A DNA stretch of 64,000 bases from DASZIT01 sp963819695 (GTDB lineage Bacteria > Actinomycetota > Acidimicrobiia > Acidimicrobiales > RAAP-2): the NCBI GenBank assembly GCA_963819695.1, contig CAWFXD010000001.1, positions 1,550,001-1,614,000 of the forward strand. The letters run 5' to 3'. Each line of letters begins with the position of its first letter. The first letter of the stretch is position 1. Under the pieces are notes generated by a model, which searched no databases, was not told where the DNA came from, and worked only from the letters and a program-made list of their open reading frames with translations. A program made the translations under genes and the position numbers. Positions 54,623-63,147 of the stretch are shown here, in pieces.

Positions 54623-55243
54623 ATGAGCAGGCGCGTGGTCATAGCCGAAGATGAAGCCATCATCCGGCTCGACCTGAAGGAGATCCTCGAGGCGGAAGGC
54701 TACGACGTGGTGGGGGAGACCGGCCGCGGGGACGAGGCCGTCGAGCTGGTGCGGACCCACGAGCCCGATCTGGTGATACTCGACGTGAAGATGCCCGGGA
54801 TCGATGGGTTGTCGGCGGCGCGAGGGGTTCGGGATCTGGGCATGAAGGTGGCCGTCCTGGTGCTCACCGCCTTCAGTCAACGAAACCTGATCGACGAGGC
54901 CCGCGATGCCGGGGTGGCCGCCTATCTGGTGAAACCGTTCCAACGGAACGAGTTGGTCCCGGCCATCGATCAGGCGATGGCCCGGTGCCAGCAGGAGTGG
55001 GCCATCGATGCCGAGTCCCAGTCCACTGCATCCGCCAACGGCGGCAGCTCGGATACGTCGGCGTCCGCCGAGGACAAACTCGAGACCCGGCGCATGGTGG
55101 ACGGAGCGAAAGGGGTGTTGATGGAACAGTTCGGGATGGCCGAGTCCGACGCATTCGGGTTCATCCAGAAGACGGCCATGGGCACCCGGGCCCGGATGAT
55201 CGACGTGGCCCGCCAGGTACTCGAAGGGTCTCTCGTCCCCTGA
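54623..55243 (+). CDS. pdtaR: Response regulator with ANTAR RNA-binding domain (PdtaR type)
   Basis: A 206-residue response regulator. The receiver domain (1-120) has the acidic pair D9-E10-like EDEAIIRLDL, the phospho-acceptor Asp54 in VILDVKMPGIDG, Thr/Ser in VLVLTAFSQ and Lys in YLVKPF. After a Ser-rich linker (about 128-147) the ANTAR domain has ETRRMVDGAKGVLMEQFGM and AFGFIQKTAMGTRARMID, which bind paired RNA hairpins and antiterminate transcription. It resembles Rv1626 (PdtaR), which also lies close to polA and rpsA. The cognate histidine kinase (PdtaS) is not in the window. ATG 54623 has GAGAGGAG upstream. Confidence 0.9.
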   Translation: MSRRVVIAEDEAIIRLDLKEILEAEGYDVVGETGRGDEAVELVRTHEPDLVILDVKMPGIDGLSAARGVRDLGMKVAVLVLTAFSQRNLIDEARDAGVAAYLVKPFQRNELVPAIDQAMARCQQEWAIDAESQSTASANGGSSDTSASAEDKLETRRMVDGAKGVLMEQFGMAESDAFGFIQKTAMGTRARMIDVARQVLEGSLVP

Positions 55244-55263
55244 CCGCGGACAATCCGACCGCC

Positions 55264-58107
55264 ATGGCCAAGGACAATCTCACCAGCCGGGACACGGCCA
55301 GGCCGCTCTTGCTGCTGGACGGGATGTCGCTGGCCTTCAGGGCTTACTTCGCCCTCCCTCCCGACCTGGCCACCACCACCGGGATCGTCACCAACGCGGT
55401 GCACGGGTTCTCATCCATGTTGGTCAACCTGGTCCGGGATCACGAACCCTCAGGGCTGGCGGTAGCCTTCGACCTGCCCGGGGACACCTTCCGCGACGAC
55501 GTGGTGGATGACTACAAAGCCGGACGGGCCGAGACCCCCAACGACCTCCTCCCGCAGTTCGACATGATCCGGGCGCTGCTCGGAGTTCTGGCCATCCCGG
55601 TGGTCGACGCGGTCGGCTACGAGGCCGACGACGTGATCGCCACTTTGGCCACCGAGGCCCGAGACCGGGGACAAACGGTCATCATCGTCACCGGCGATCG
55701 CGACGCCTACCAGTTGGTCGAGGATCCGTTCATCCGGGTGCTGTACAACCGGCGGGGGGTAAGCGACTACGTCCTCTATGACGAGGCCGGCATCCAGGAG
55801 CGGACCGGGGTGACGCCGGAGAAGTATCCGTTGCTGGCCTCGTTGCGAGGTGACCCGTCCGACAACCTGCCCGGGGTTCCCGGGGTGGGGGAGAAGACCG
55901 CGGCCAAGCTGGTCAACGAGTACGGCGACCTCGACTCGCTGTATGCCCACCTTGACGCCCTGTCGCCCAAACTCCGGGAGAACCTGGCCGTCAGCCTCGA
56001 GCGGGTCCGGATGAACGCCGAGGTCATCCCCCTCATCCGGGATGTCCCCCTGGGCACCAGCATCGACCGGCTGCAACTTGGCGGCTGGGACACCGAAGAG
56101 GCCCGGGCGCTGTTCGCCGAGTTCGAGTTGAAGACCGTGTGGCCCCGGTTGCTGACGGTCATGCAAGACGGTCTGCTCGGGCCATCTCGTCCGGGCGGGG
56201 AACCCGGCGTCGATGCCTCGGCCCCCGAACCCGACCGAGGCGACACCCCGCTCGGCGACCAGCCGGTCTGGTTGGCGTCTCCGGAGATCGAGGTCCCCGA
56301 GGACGGCGCGGCGGCGGCCACCGCTCTCGAGACCCTGGTGGCCGCGGCCCAGTTCGGATCCGGGAACCTGGCCGTCTACGCCCAATGGACCGGGGACCCG
56401 GGAAGGTCGCCGGTGGCCGTCCTGGCGATGACGCCGGAGGCCGGGCCCGACGACACCTATCCGGTGTTGTATCTCGCCGGGCCCCGCATGCTCGACGATG
56501 CCAAGGTTATGGCCACACTGGCACAAGCGGTGGGACCCGGCGGGGTGGGGGTGGTGGGCCACGATGTCAAGGAGTTGATGCGCTCCCTGTTGCCGATGGG
56601 AGTGGATGTCACCAACCTGGTCATGGACACCGCGGTGGCCGCCTACCTCCTCGACTCATCCATCGATAGCTATCACCTGGTGGATCTGGCCCGCCAGCAG
56701 CTGGGCGTGGCGTTGGACGACGGGTCGGTCGGGCAGGGCACCTTCGCGTTGGCCGACACCGGAACCGACACTGAGACCGGCGACGACGCCGGCGTCGATG
56801 CCGATGTGCTGCAGACGGCGCGACTCGTCTCGGTGGTGGCGCGCCTGCGCGCACCGCTCGATGAGGCGTTGGCCGACACCGGCGGCACGGAACTCCTCCA
56901 TGACATCGAGTCTCCCCTGGTGCGGGTGCTGGCCCGGATGGAGGTCACCGGGGTTCCGGTGGACCGGGACGTTCTCCGGCAGATCACCGCCGGGCTGGCC
57001 GACGAGTGTCGCTCGTTGGAGGCGACCATCCAGGACCTGGCCGGTGAACCGTTCAAGGTGAACTCGGTCCCGCAGCTCCGCTCGGTGCTCTACGAGCGGC
57101 TCGGACTCACACCCGTTCGGAAGACCAAGACCGGATTCTCGACCGACGCCCGGACCCTCGAGCAACTGCGGGGCCAGCACCCGATCATCGAGGCGCTCCT
57201 CCGCTACCGGGAGGTGGAGAAGCTCCGGTCCACCTACGGCGAGAGCCTGGCTGCCGAGATCGCCGACGACGGGCGGATCCACGCCACCTTCCGCCAGACG
57301 GTGGCCCGGACAGGGCGCCTTTCCTCCGACCGGCCGAATCTCCACAACATCCCGGTCCGCACCGAGGAAGGCCGGCGGTTCCGCCAGGCCTTCGTCCCGT
57401 CGGCCGGTCGCCGGCTGCTGGTCGCCGACTACGACCAGGTCGAGTTGCGGGCCATCGCCCACCTGTCGGGCGACCCCGGCCTGACCGCGGCGTTCGAGGC
57501 GGGGGAGGACATCCATCGCACGGTGGCTTCCCGGGTCTTCGGGGTCGACCGGGACAAGGTGGATCTGGGTCAACGCTCGACGGCCAAGATGGTCTCGTAC
57601 GGCTTGGCCTACGGCATGGAGGCCTACGGGTTGTCGCAGCGGCTGAACGTGCCGGTCGAAGAGGCCAAGGTCATCCTCGACGCGTTCTTCGAGGGTTTCC
57701 CGGCCGTCCACGACTACATGGACCGGACGGTGGCCGAGGCCCGGAAGAGCGGCTACACCGTGACCGAGTTCGGGCGCCGCCGGCTGCTTCCCGACCTGCT
57801 CTCCAGCAACTATCAGGTCCGGCAGGGGGCCGAGCGCCAGGCCATGAACGCGGGGATCCAGGGGCTGGCCGCCGACCTGTTCAAGATGGCGCTGATCCGC
57901 CTGGACGCCGCCCTCGAGGAGGGGAAGTTCGCCTCGGATCTGGTCCTGCAGGTACACGACGAGGTCCTCCTCGACGTCGAACCGGCCGAGGCCGAGGCGG
58001 TCGAGGAGCTCACCCGGCATGCCCTCACCGGCGCAGCTGACTTGTCGGTCCCGTTGAAAGTAGCGATGGCCTGGGGTTCGTCATGGGCGGAGGCCAAGGG
58101 AAGCTGA
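55264..58107 (+). CDS. polA: DNA polymerase I
   Basis: PolA fills gaps and removes RNA primers. The 947-residue protein has an N-terminal 5' nuclease (LLLDGMSLAFRAYFALP, VVDAVGYEADDVIATLA, VTGDRDAYQLV, LRGDPSDNLPGVPGVGEKTA). A middle domain takes the place of the 3'-5' exonuclease but lacks the FDTET metal-binding start, so proofreading is probably lost, as in mycobacterial PolA. The polymerase has motif A VADYDQVELRAIAHLSGD, motif B RSTAKMVSYGLAYGM, and motif C LQVHDEVLLD. ATG 55264 lies 20 bp after pdtaR. rpsA follows, as in mycobacteria. Confidence 0.95.
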   Translation: MAKDNLTSRDTARPLLLLDGMSLAFRAYFALPPDLATTTGIVTNAVHGFSSMLVNLVRDHEPSGLAVAFDLPGDTFRDDVVDDYKAGRAETPNDLLPQFDMIRALLGVLAIPVVDAVGYEADDVIATLATEARDRGQTVIIVTGDRDAYQLVEDPFIRVLYNRRGVSDYVLYDEAGIQERTGVTPEKYPLLASLRGDPSDNLPGVPGVGEKTAAKLVNEYGDLDSLYAHLDALSPKLRENLAVSLERVRMNAEVIPLIRDVPLGTSIDRLQLGGWDTEEARALFAEFELKTVWPRLLTVMQDGLLGPSRPGGEPGVDASAPEPDRGDTPLGDQPVWLASPEIEVPEDGAAAATALETLVAAAQFGSGNLAVYAQWTGDPGRSPVAVLAMTPEAGPDDTYPVLYLAGPRMLDDAKVMATLAQAVGPGGVGVVGHDVKELMRSLLPMGVDVTNLVMDTAVAAYLLDSSIDSYHLVDLARQQLGVALDDGSVGQGTFALADTGTDTETGDDAGVDADVLQTARLVSVVARLRAPLDEALADTGGTELLHDIESPLVRVLARMEVTGVPVDRDVLRQITAGLADECRSLEATIQDLAGEPFKVNSVPQLRSVLYERLGLTPVRKTKTGFSTDARTLEQLRGQHPIIEALLRYREVEKLRSTYGESLAAEIADDGRIHATFRQTVARTGRLSSDRPNLHNIPVRTEEGRRFRQAFVPSAGRRLLVADYDQVELRAIAHLSGDPGLTAAFEAGEDIHRTVASRVFGVDRDKVDLGQRSTAKMVSYGLAYGMEAYGLSQRLNVPVEEAKVILDAFFEGFPAVHDYMDRTVAEARKSGYTVTEFGRRRLLPDLLSSNYQVRQGAERQAMNAGIQGLAADLFKMALIRLDAALEEGKFASDLVLQVHDEVLLDVEPAEAEAVEELTRHALTGAADLSVPLKVAMAWGSSWAEAKGS

Positions 58108-58154
58108 GCCGGGCCCGGGCCGGGTGAGGCTGTCTTCGGGTAAGATCGTGTCTC

Positions 58155-58172
58155 GGTCACAACCTGGTGACC
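58155..58172 (+). promoter_or_regulatory. Inverted repeat in the rpsA leader
   Basis: GGTCAC and GTGACC form perfect 6-bp arms around a 6-base spacer. TAAGAT at 58141-58146 could be a -10 box, placing the repeat close to the transcript 5' end. It could be a protein-binding site or an RNA hairpin in the rpsA leader (68 nt before ATG). Confidence 0.35.
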
Positions 58173-58239
58173 ACTGAATTCACCCGCATGGTCGCCATCG
58201 GCGGCGCGGGACCTGTCCGGAAAGCGAGCTACCTACTTC

Positions 58240-59796
58240 ATGTCCGACGTATTGGCAGTACCGGGAGGCCCAGCCCTCCTGTCCCCCGAGCACATGGGTC
58301 ATTTCGACGAGAACGGGGTCTACATCCCCCGTCCGATCACCGAGAACGACCTCGGCGGGGCGTCCCTCGAAGATGCCATGGCCGGCACCATCGTCGAGTT
58401 CGAGGATGGTGACCTGGTCCAGGGGACGGTGGTCAAGATCGACCGCGACGAGGTCCTCCTCGACATCGGCTTCAAGTCGGAGGGGGTGGTGCCGGTGCGC
58501 GAGCTCTCCATCCGCAACGACGTCGACCCGTCGGAGATCGTCTCGCTGGGGGACTCCATCGAGGCCCTGGTCCTCACCAAGGAGGACAAGGAGGGTCGCC
58601 TGATCCTCTCCAAGAAGCGGGCCCAGTACGAGCGGGCCTGGGGCACCATCGAGAAGCTCAAGGAAGCCGACGAAGTCGTCACCGGACCGGTGATCGAGGT
58701 GGTCAAGGGCGGGCTGATCGTGGACATCGGCCTGCGGGGGTTCCTGCCGGCCTCGTTGGTGGAACTCCGCCGGGTGCGCGAGCTGCAGCCGTACGTCGGC
58801 CGCACCATCGAGGCGAAGATCATCGAGCTCGACCGCAACCGCAACAATGTGGTCCTCTCCCGGCGGGCCTGGCTGGAGGAGACCCAGAAAGAGCAGCGGG
58901 GCGAGTTCCTCGAGAACCTCAAGCCGGGAGAACGCCGCCGGGGCACGGTATCGTCGGTGGTCAACTTCGGCGCCTTCGTCGACCTGGGCGGCATGGACGG
59001 CCTGGTCCACGTATCCGAGCTGTCCTGGAAGCACGTCGATCACCCCTCCTCGGTGGTGGCGGTGGGCGACGAGATCGACGTCGAGGTCCTCGATGTCGAT
59101 CTGTCCAAGGAGCGGATCAGCCTGTCGCTCAAGGCCACCCAGTCCGATCCCTGGCAGGAGTTCGCCAACTCCCACCAGATCGGCGAACTGGTCTACGGAC
59201 GGATCACCAAGCTGGTGCCGTTCGGCTCGTTCGTCCAGGTCGGCGACGGCATCGAAGGCCTCGTCCACATCTCGGAGATGGCCGTGCACCATGTCGACCT
59301 GCCCGAGCAGGTGGTGGCCCCCGGCGAGGAGCTGTGGGTGAAGATCATCGACATCGACCTCCAGCGCCGCCGGATCAGCTTGTCGATCAAGCAGGCCGCC
59401 GAGGGCGGCGAGGTCTCCGAGGAGTACCGCGAGGCGTTCGGCGAACACGCCTACGACGCCGAGGGGAATTACATCGGGCCGTTCGAGTACACCGAGACCG
59501 AGTTCACTCCGGAGACCGAGGCCCAGGCGGCCTGGGCCGACTTCGTGGCCGAGCCCGGAGCCGCCGAGACCCCCGGGGCGGCAACCGGTGACACCGAGGC
59601 GGCCACCGCGCCGCCGGAGGCCGCTCAGGTCGAGGCGGCAGTGGCCGAGGCCGATGCACCCACCGGAGGCGAACCGGCCGCCCCCGCGGTCGAGGCGGAG
59701 ACGGCACCTGCCGGTCCCGAGACGTCGGCAGCTCCTGAGGTTGCCCCGGCAACTCCTGAGGTTGCGCCGGCGGACGAAGGGTCATCCGCCGAGTAG
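58240..59796 (+). CDS. rpsA: 30S ribosomal protein S1
   Basis: A 518-residue S1 protein with four S1 RNA-binding domains, the actinobacterial type. Domain cores are GDLVQGTVVKIDRDEVLLDI, VTGPVIEVVKGGLIVDIGL, RGTVSSVVNFGAFVDLGG and VYGRITKLVPFGSFVQVGDG. Domains 3 and 4 carry the FGAFVDL/FGSFVQV pattern. The first 50 residues are an N-terminal extension with EHMGHFDENGVYIPRP. The last 90 residues are an Ala/Pro/Glu-rich disordered tail with short repeats (APEVAPATPEVAPA). It helps mRNA binding on the ribosome and can act in trans-translation. An AAGCGAG stretch lies before ATG 58240. Confidence 0.95.
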   Translation: MSDVLAVPGGPALLSPEHMGHFDENGVYIPRPITENDLGGASLEDAMAGTIVEFEDGDLVQGTVVKIDRDEVLLDIGFKSEGVVPVRELSIRNDVDPSEIVSLGDSIEALVLTKEDKEGRLILSKKRAQYERAWGTIEKLKEADEVVTGPVIEVVKGGLIVDIGLRGFLPASLVELRRVRELQPYVGRTIEAKIIELDRNRNNVVLSRRAWLEETQKEQRGEFLENLKPGERRRGTVSSVVNFGAFVDLGGMDGLVHVSELSWKHVDHPSSVVAVGDEIDVEVLDVDLSKERISLSLKATQSDPWQEFANSHQIGELVYGRITKLVPFGSFVQVGDGIEGLVHISEMAVHHVDLPEQVVAPGEELWVKIIDIDLQRRRISLSIKQAAEGGEVSEEYREAFGEHAYDAEGNYIGPFEYTETEFTPETEAQAAWADFVAEPGAAETPGAATGDTEAATAPPEAAQVEAAVAEADAPTGGEPAAPAVEAETAPAGPETSAAPEVAPATPEVAPADEGSSAE

Positions 59797-59810
59797 CGAC
59801 GGGCGCCCGG

Positions 59811-60173
59811 TTGAGCTCCATCCACCAGACGAAGCGATGGTTGTGGTTGGCGGCGATGGTGGCTGGGGGTCCGATCGGTCTCGGGGCTTGCACGACGACC
59901 AGCGGCTCACCTCAAATCGGACCACCCGTCTGCACAAACTATTCCGGGTTCGCGCTTTCGTTGGTGGCCAACGCCACGGGAAGGACGACACCGGTGGCAG
60001 CCGCCGAATCGTTTGCCGCTAACCCCGGGATACCGAACATCCCGAGACGAGGCTGGCGGGAGACGAGCCGAGACACTCAAGGCGCGACGGTGTACTCCGG
60101 CAAGACCATTCTGCATGTAGTGCAAGGATCGGATCACACGTGGCTCGTCGACCGCGGCAAGCGCTGTCTGTAG
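59811..60173 (+). CDS. Small putative lipoprotein
   Basis: A 120-residue protein starting at TTG 59811. Positively charged residues (TKRW), a hydrophobic stretch (LWLAAMVAGGPIGL) and GLGAC form a possible lipoprotein signal with Cys27. The body has CTNYSGFALSLVANATGRTT and HVVQGSDHTWLVDRGKRCL, with two further Cys that could form a disulfide. Codon use is less GC-biased than that of flanking genes, which may mean a recently gained or fast-evolving gene. Its end overlaps the next gene by 34 bp. No family known to me. Confidence 0.55.
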   Translation: MSSIHQTKRWLWLAAMVAGGPIGLGACTTTSGSPQIGPPVCTNYSGFALSLVANATGRTTPVAAAESFAANPGIPNIPRRGWRETSRDTQGATVYSGKTILHVVQGSDHTWLVDRGKRCL

Positions 60174-61090
60174 AGAACGTCCCCGACCGCCGGTTCGATG
60201 GGACGATCCCGCCGGGCCCGCTCGTCCGGGTCGACAACCGCGAGGACCCACGTCTCGACCACTACCGGGACCTCAACGATCCGGCCGGCCGGAAGCAAGT
60301 CGACGCCGATCAGTCGGTAGTCGTCGTCGAGGGAAGGCTCGCCGTCGACCGGCTCCTCACATCGCAATTCACAGTGCGTTCGCTGCTCATCGACGATCAC
60401 CAGGTGACCTCGGCCGGTGACCTGGTGGCCGCCACCCGGGCCCAGGGGGCGCCGGTGTTCGTGGGTTCTCGTGCCCTGGTGGCCAGCACCGTCGGCTTCG
60501 CCCTGCACCGGGGCGTGGTGGCGGTCGCGAACCGCCCATCGCCGACCGGCATCGGAAGGTTGTTGGCCGGCGCTACCGAAAGATCCGCGGTGGAAGGAGC
60601 TCCTCGGCTGCTCGCGGTTCTCGAGGGCCTCAACGATCACGAGAACATCGGAGCTCTGTTCCGCAACGCCGCCGCCTTCGGGGTGGCCGGCGTCGTCCTG
60701 GACCCGACGTGCGCCGACCCGCTCTACCGTCGGTCGATCCGGGTGTCGGTTGGGCACGTCCTCCATCTGCCGTTCGCCCGCCTCCTTCCGTGGCCGGCCG
60801 GGCTCGACCAGGTGCGGGCGGCCGGCTTCGTCGTCGCGGCCTTGGCCCCGCGTCCAGCCCGCGACGGCGGGGTCCCTGTCCTCGGTCTCGCCGACCTGAG
60901 GGCCCGGATGTCCGGCTCAGGACACCCGGTCGGCGTGGCCCTGCTCCTGGGGGCGGAGGGGTTCGGCCTCACCGATATGGCTCTGGCCGCGTCCGACGTG
61001 GTGGTCTCCATCCCGATGGCGGACGGGGTCGACTCGCTGAACGTAGCCGCCGCCGCCGCCGTGGCCTTCCACGCGCTCGCCGGCCGGTAA
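60140..61090 (+). CDS. SpoU/TrmH-family RNA 2'-O-ribose methyltransferase
   Basis: A 316-residue SPOUT-class methyltransferase. It has an N-terminal substrate-binding domain, VVVVEGRLAVDRLLTSQFTV, and then the three catalytic motifs. Motif 1 is LEGLNDHENIGALFRNAAAF, motif 2 is VALLLGAEGFGLTD, and motif 3 is IPMADGVDSLNVAAAAAVAF. The knotted domain binds S-adenosylmethionine and methylates a ribose in rRNA or tRNA. The exact RNA target is not clear. GTG 60140 is the only convincing upstream start; it overlaps the small lipoprotein gene by 34 bp. Confidence 0.87.
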   Translation: MARRPRQALSVENVPDRRFDGTIPPGPLVRVDNREDPRLDHYRDLNDPAGRKQVDADQSVVVVEGRLAVDRLLTSQFTVRSLLIDDHQVTSAGDLVAATRAQGAPVFVGSRALVASTVGFALHRGVVAVANRPSPTGIGRLLAGATERSAVEGAPRLLAVLEGLNDHENIGALFRNAAAFGVAGVVLDPTCADPLYRRSIRVSVGHVLHLPFARLLPWPAGLDQVRAAGFVVAALAPRPARDGGVPVLGLADLRARMSGSGHPVGVALLLGAEGFGLTDMALAASDVVVSIPMADGVDSLNVAAAAAVAFHALAGR

Positions 61091-61114
61091 CCCGGAGTCT
61101 TCGGGCACGGTTGG

Positions 61115-61120
61115 TATCGT
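61115..61120 (+). promoter_or_regulatory. Candidate -10 box (TATCGT) of the VOC gene
   Basis: TATCGT ends 6 nt before ATG 61127, with no ribosome-binding site. This is the same arrangement as before gcvH, so a leaderless transcript is likely. Confidence 0.4.
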
Positions 61121-61126
61121 CACGCC

Positions 61127-61501
61127 ATGCCCAGTCGCCTCACCAATATTGTCGTGGATGCGCTTGACCCTGCTGCCGTGGCCGACTTCTGGTGCTCGGT
61201 CCTTGGATGGCAAATCGTCGAGCAATCCGATGGCGGAGTGAGCATCGCCGCGGCAGACGGAGCTTGGCCCGTCATCGACTTTCTTCCCGTTCCGGAGACC
61301 AAGACCGTGAAGAATCGGCTGCATCTCGATCTCCGGGCCGACGGCGTGCCCACCCCTGACGAACTTGAGCGACTCGTTCACCTGGGTGCCTCCCCGGTCG
61401 ACGTCGGTCAGTCGACCGCCGCAACATGGGTTGTCCTGGCTGACCCCGAAGGCAACGAATTCTGCCTCCTCTCCACGTCGGTACAGGATCTCGCTCCATA
61501 G
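61127..61501 (+). CDS. VOC-family (glyoxalase/bleomycin-resistance-like) protein
   Basis: A 124-residue vicinal-oxygen-chelate protein. It has the N-terminal IVVDALDPAAVADFWCSVLG strand-helix, the central NRLHLDLRA with His and Asp, and the C-terminal LADPEGNEFCLL with Glu and Cys. The family pattern 'h.f...DP.....fw...lG' is clear and matches the actinobacterial glyoxalase-like group (DUF-type PF18029). The substrate is unknown. It faces the GNAT gene tail to tail with 57 bp between. Confidence 0.85.
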   Translation: MPSRLTNIVVDALDPAAVADFWCSVLGWQIVEQSDGGVSIAAADGAWPVIDFLPVPETKTVKNRLHLDLRADGVPTPDELERLVHLGASPVDVGQSTAATWVVLADPEGNEFCLLSTSVQDLAP

Positions 61502-61558
61502 ACGGCTTCATGCCCAGTGCGCTCTCTATCGCGGCGAGATCTGCCGGTAGTCCGCCCG

Positions 61559-62014
61559 TCAGCCGGTCGGTCTCACCATCCGGGGAACAGCCGGGTGTAG
61601 CTCGGTCGCGACCAGGTGGGTGGCCGCGAACCCCAGGTGCTCGTAGAAAGCGACGGCATGGGGGTTGGCCGTCACCTCGAGGGTGGCGAACCTCAGGCCA
61701 TGGACTTTCAGGGAGACGTCACCCACCATGGCCGTCCCGACGCCGCGGCGCATCCAGGGCGGGTCGACGAAGAGGACCTCGAGCTCGGCCGCCCCGTCGA
61801 CAATGCGATAGGTGGCGAAGCCAACGGCCGAGCCCCGGCGACCGACGGCTACCCGTGTCCGTCCTTCCCGAACACCGTCCTCGGTGAGCACCAGCCACGC
61901 CGGGTTCTCCAGGAGCGGCCCCTCATCCTGTTGGTTCGAGAGGGAGGCGCGCACATAGACCCCTTGCAGCTCGGGCATATCTGTCAGCCGGGCGTCCCGA
62001 ATGGCGAACGACAC
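61559..62014 (-). CDS. GNAT-family N-acetyltransferase
   Basis: A GNAT acetyltransferase of 151 residues. The acetyl-CoA loop is RRGVGTAMVGD, preceded by the strand AAELEVLFVDPPWM and followed by TLEVTANPHAVAFYEHLGF, a typical C-terminal motif. The N-terminal IRDARLTDMPELQGVYVRAS also fits. I start at GTG 62014; GTG 62035 is also in frame, and the longer frame to 62242 overlaps the ABC ATPase gene and shows no family similarity. The acceptor substrate is unknown. Confidence 0.83.
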   Translation of the reverse strand: MSFAIRDARLTDMPELQGVYVRASLSNQQDEGPLLENPAWLVLTEDGVREGRTRVAVGRRGSAVGFATYRIVDGAAELEVLFVDPPWMRRGVGTAMVGDVSLKVHGLRFATLEVTANPHAVAFYEHLGFAATHLVATELHPAVPRMVRPTG

Positions 62015-62094
62015 GTCACCAGTGTGGTCGGTCACCGCACGGGCTGGCCGCGGCCACCTGAACAAGGATTGCTCCTGCGACTCGAGCCGGGCGG

Positions 62095-63147
62095 TCAGAC
62101 CGAGGCAGTCACCGAGCCGGCCGGGGTCTTGATCAACGGGAAGTGGCAGGCCACCTGATGCCCGGGGGCGATGTCCCGCAGCGGTGGCTCCTCGTCGGTG
62201 CAACGTTGCTGAGCGTAGGGGCACCGGGTCCGGAACCGGCAACCTGACGGGGGATTCAGCGGCGAGGGGAGTTCGCCGGTCAGTGCCTTGTGGGTGGACT
62301 GGTGCTCAGGATCGGGTTCCGGGATCGATGCCATCAGCGCCTCGGTGTAGGGATGGGCGGGTGACCGGTAGAGCTCGTCGGAGCCGGTGACCTCCACCAG
62401 CTTGCCCAGGTACATAACCGCCACCCGGTCACTGACGTTCTTCACCACCGCCAGGTCGTGGGCGATGAAGACCATGGTGAGGCCGAACTCCTCCTTGAGG
62501 TCGGCCAGCAGGTTGAGGATCTGGGCCTGGACGGATACGTCGAGGGCCGAAACCGGCTCGTCGCAGATGAGCAGCGACGGCTTGGCCATCAGGGCCCGGG
62601 CGATGCTGATGCGCTGGCACTGGCCGCCGGAGAACTCCTGTGGCCGCCGGTCCCCGGCCGTCTCCGGGTCGATCCCCACCGACTCGAGCATGGAGCGGAC
62701 CCGGGCCTCCCGTTCGGACTTGGTGCCCAGGTGCCAGATGGCGAGTGGCTCGGCCACGATCTCCCGAATCCGACGCCGCGGGTTGAGGGAGGAGATCGGG
62801 TCCTGGAAGATCATCTGCATCTTGGTCCGGGTCGCCCGCAACGCCTTCCCCGAGAGGTTGGTGAGGTCCTGCCCGTTGAACCGGATGGTGCCCGACGTCG
62901 CCTTCTGCACCTGGACCAGTGCGCGTCCGGTGGTGGTCTTCCCGCAACCGGATTCGCCCACCAGACCGAGGGTCTCGCCTTTCCTCACCTCGAAGCTGAT
63001 GTCGGTGACCGCCTGCACCCGCTGCCGGCCGCTCCGGAACTCGACCACCAGGTGCTCGACCTGCAGCACCATGTCCCCCGACCCCGGCGCCGACGAACCC
63101 TCCGTGGGTGGTGGCGTCGAAGTGCCTGCGGCGGCTTCGGTGGTCAT
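62095..63147 (-). CDS. Oligopeptide/dipeptide ABC transporter ATPase, OppF/DppF type
   Basis: A 350-residue ATPase that powers peptide import. Seen are Walker A GESGCGKTTTGRAL, the Q-loop IFQDPISSLNPR, signature EFSGGQCQRISIARAL, Walker B LLICDEPVSALDVS and the H-loop FIAHDLAVVK. The C-terminal oligopeptide-type region has PPSGCRFRTRCPYAQQRC, which is typical of OppD/OppF. An N-terminal Thr/Pro/Gly-rich stretch of 25 residues precedes the core. ATG 63147 overlaps the stop of the upstream ATPase gene (ATGA), so both ATPases come from one operon. Confidence 0.92.
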   Translation of the reverse strand: MTTEAAAGTSTPPPTEGSSAPGSGDMVLQVEHLVVEFRSGRQRVQAVTDISFEVRKGETLGLVGESGCGKTTTGRALVQVQKATSGTIRFNGQDLTNLSGKALRATRTKMQMIFQDPISSLNPRRRIREIVAEPLAIWHLGTKSEREARVRSMLESVGIDPETAGDRRPQEFSGGQCQRISIARALMAKPSLLICDEPVSALDVSVQAQILNLLADLKEEFGLTMVFIAHDLAVVKNVSDRVAVMYLGKLVEVTGSDELYRSPAHPYTEALMASIPEPDPEHQSTHKALTGELPSPLNPPSGCRFRTRCPYAQQRCTDEEPPLRDIAPGHQVACHFPLIKTPAGSVTASV

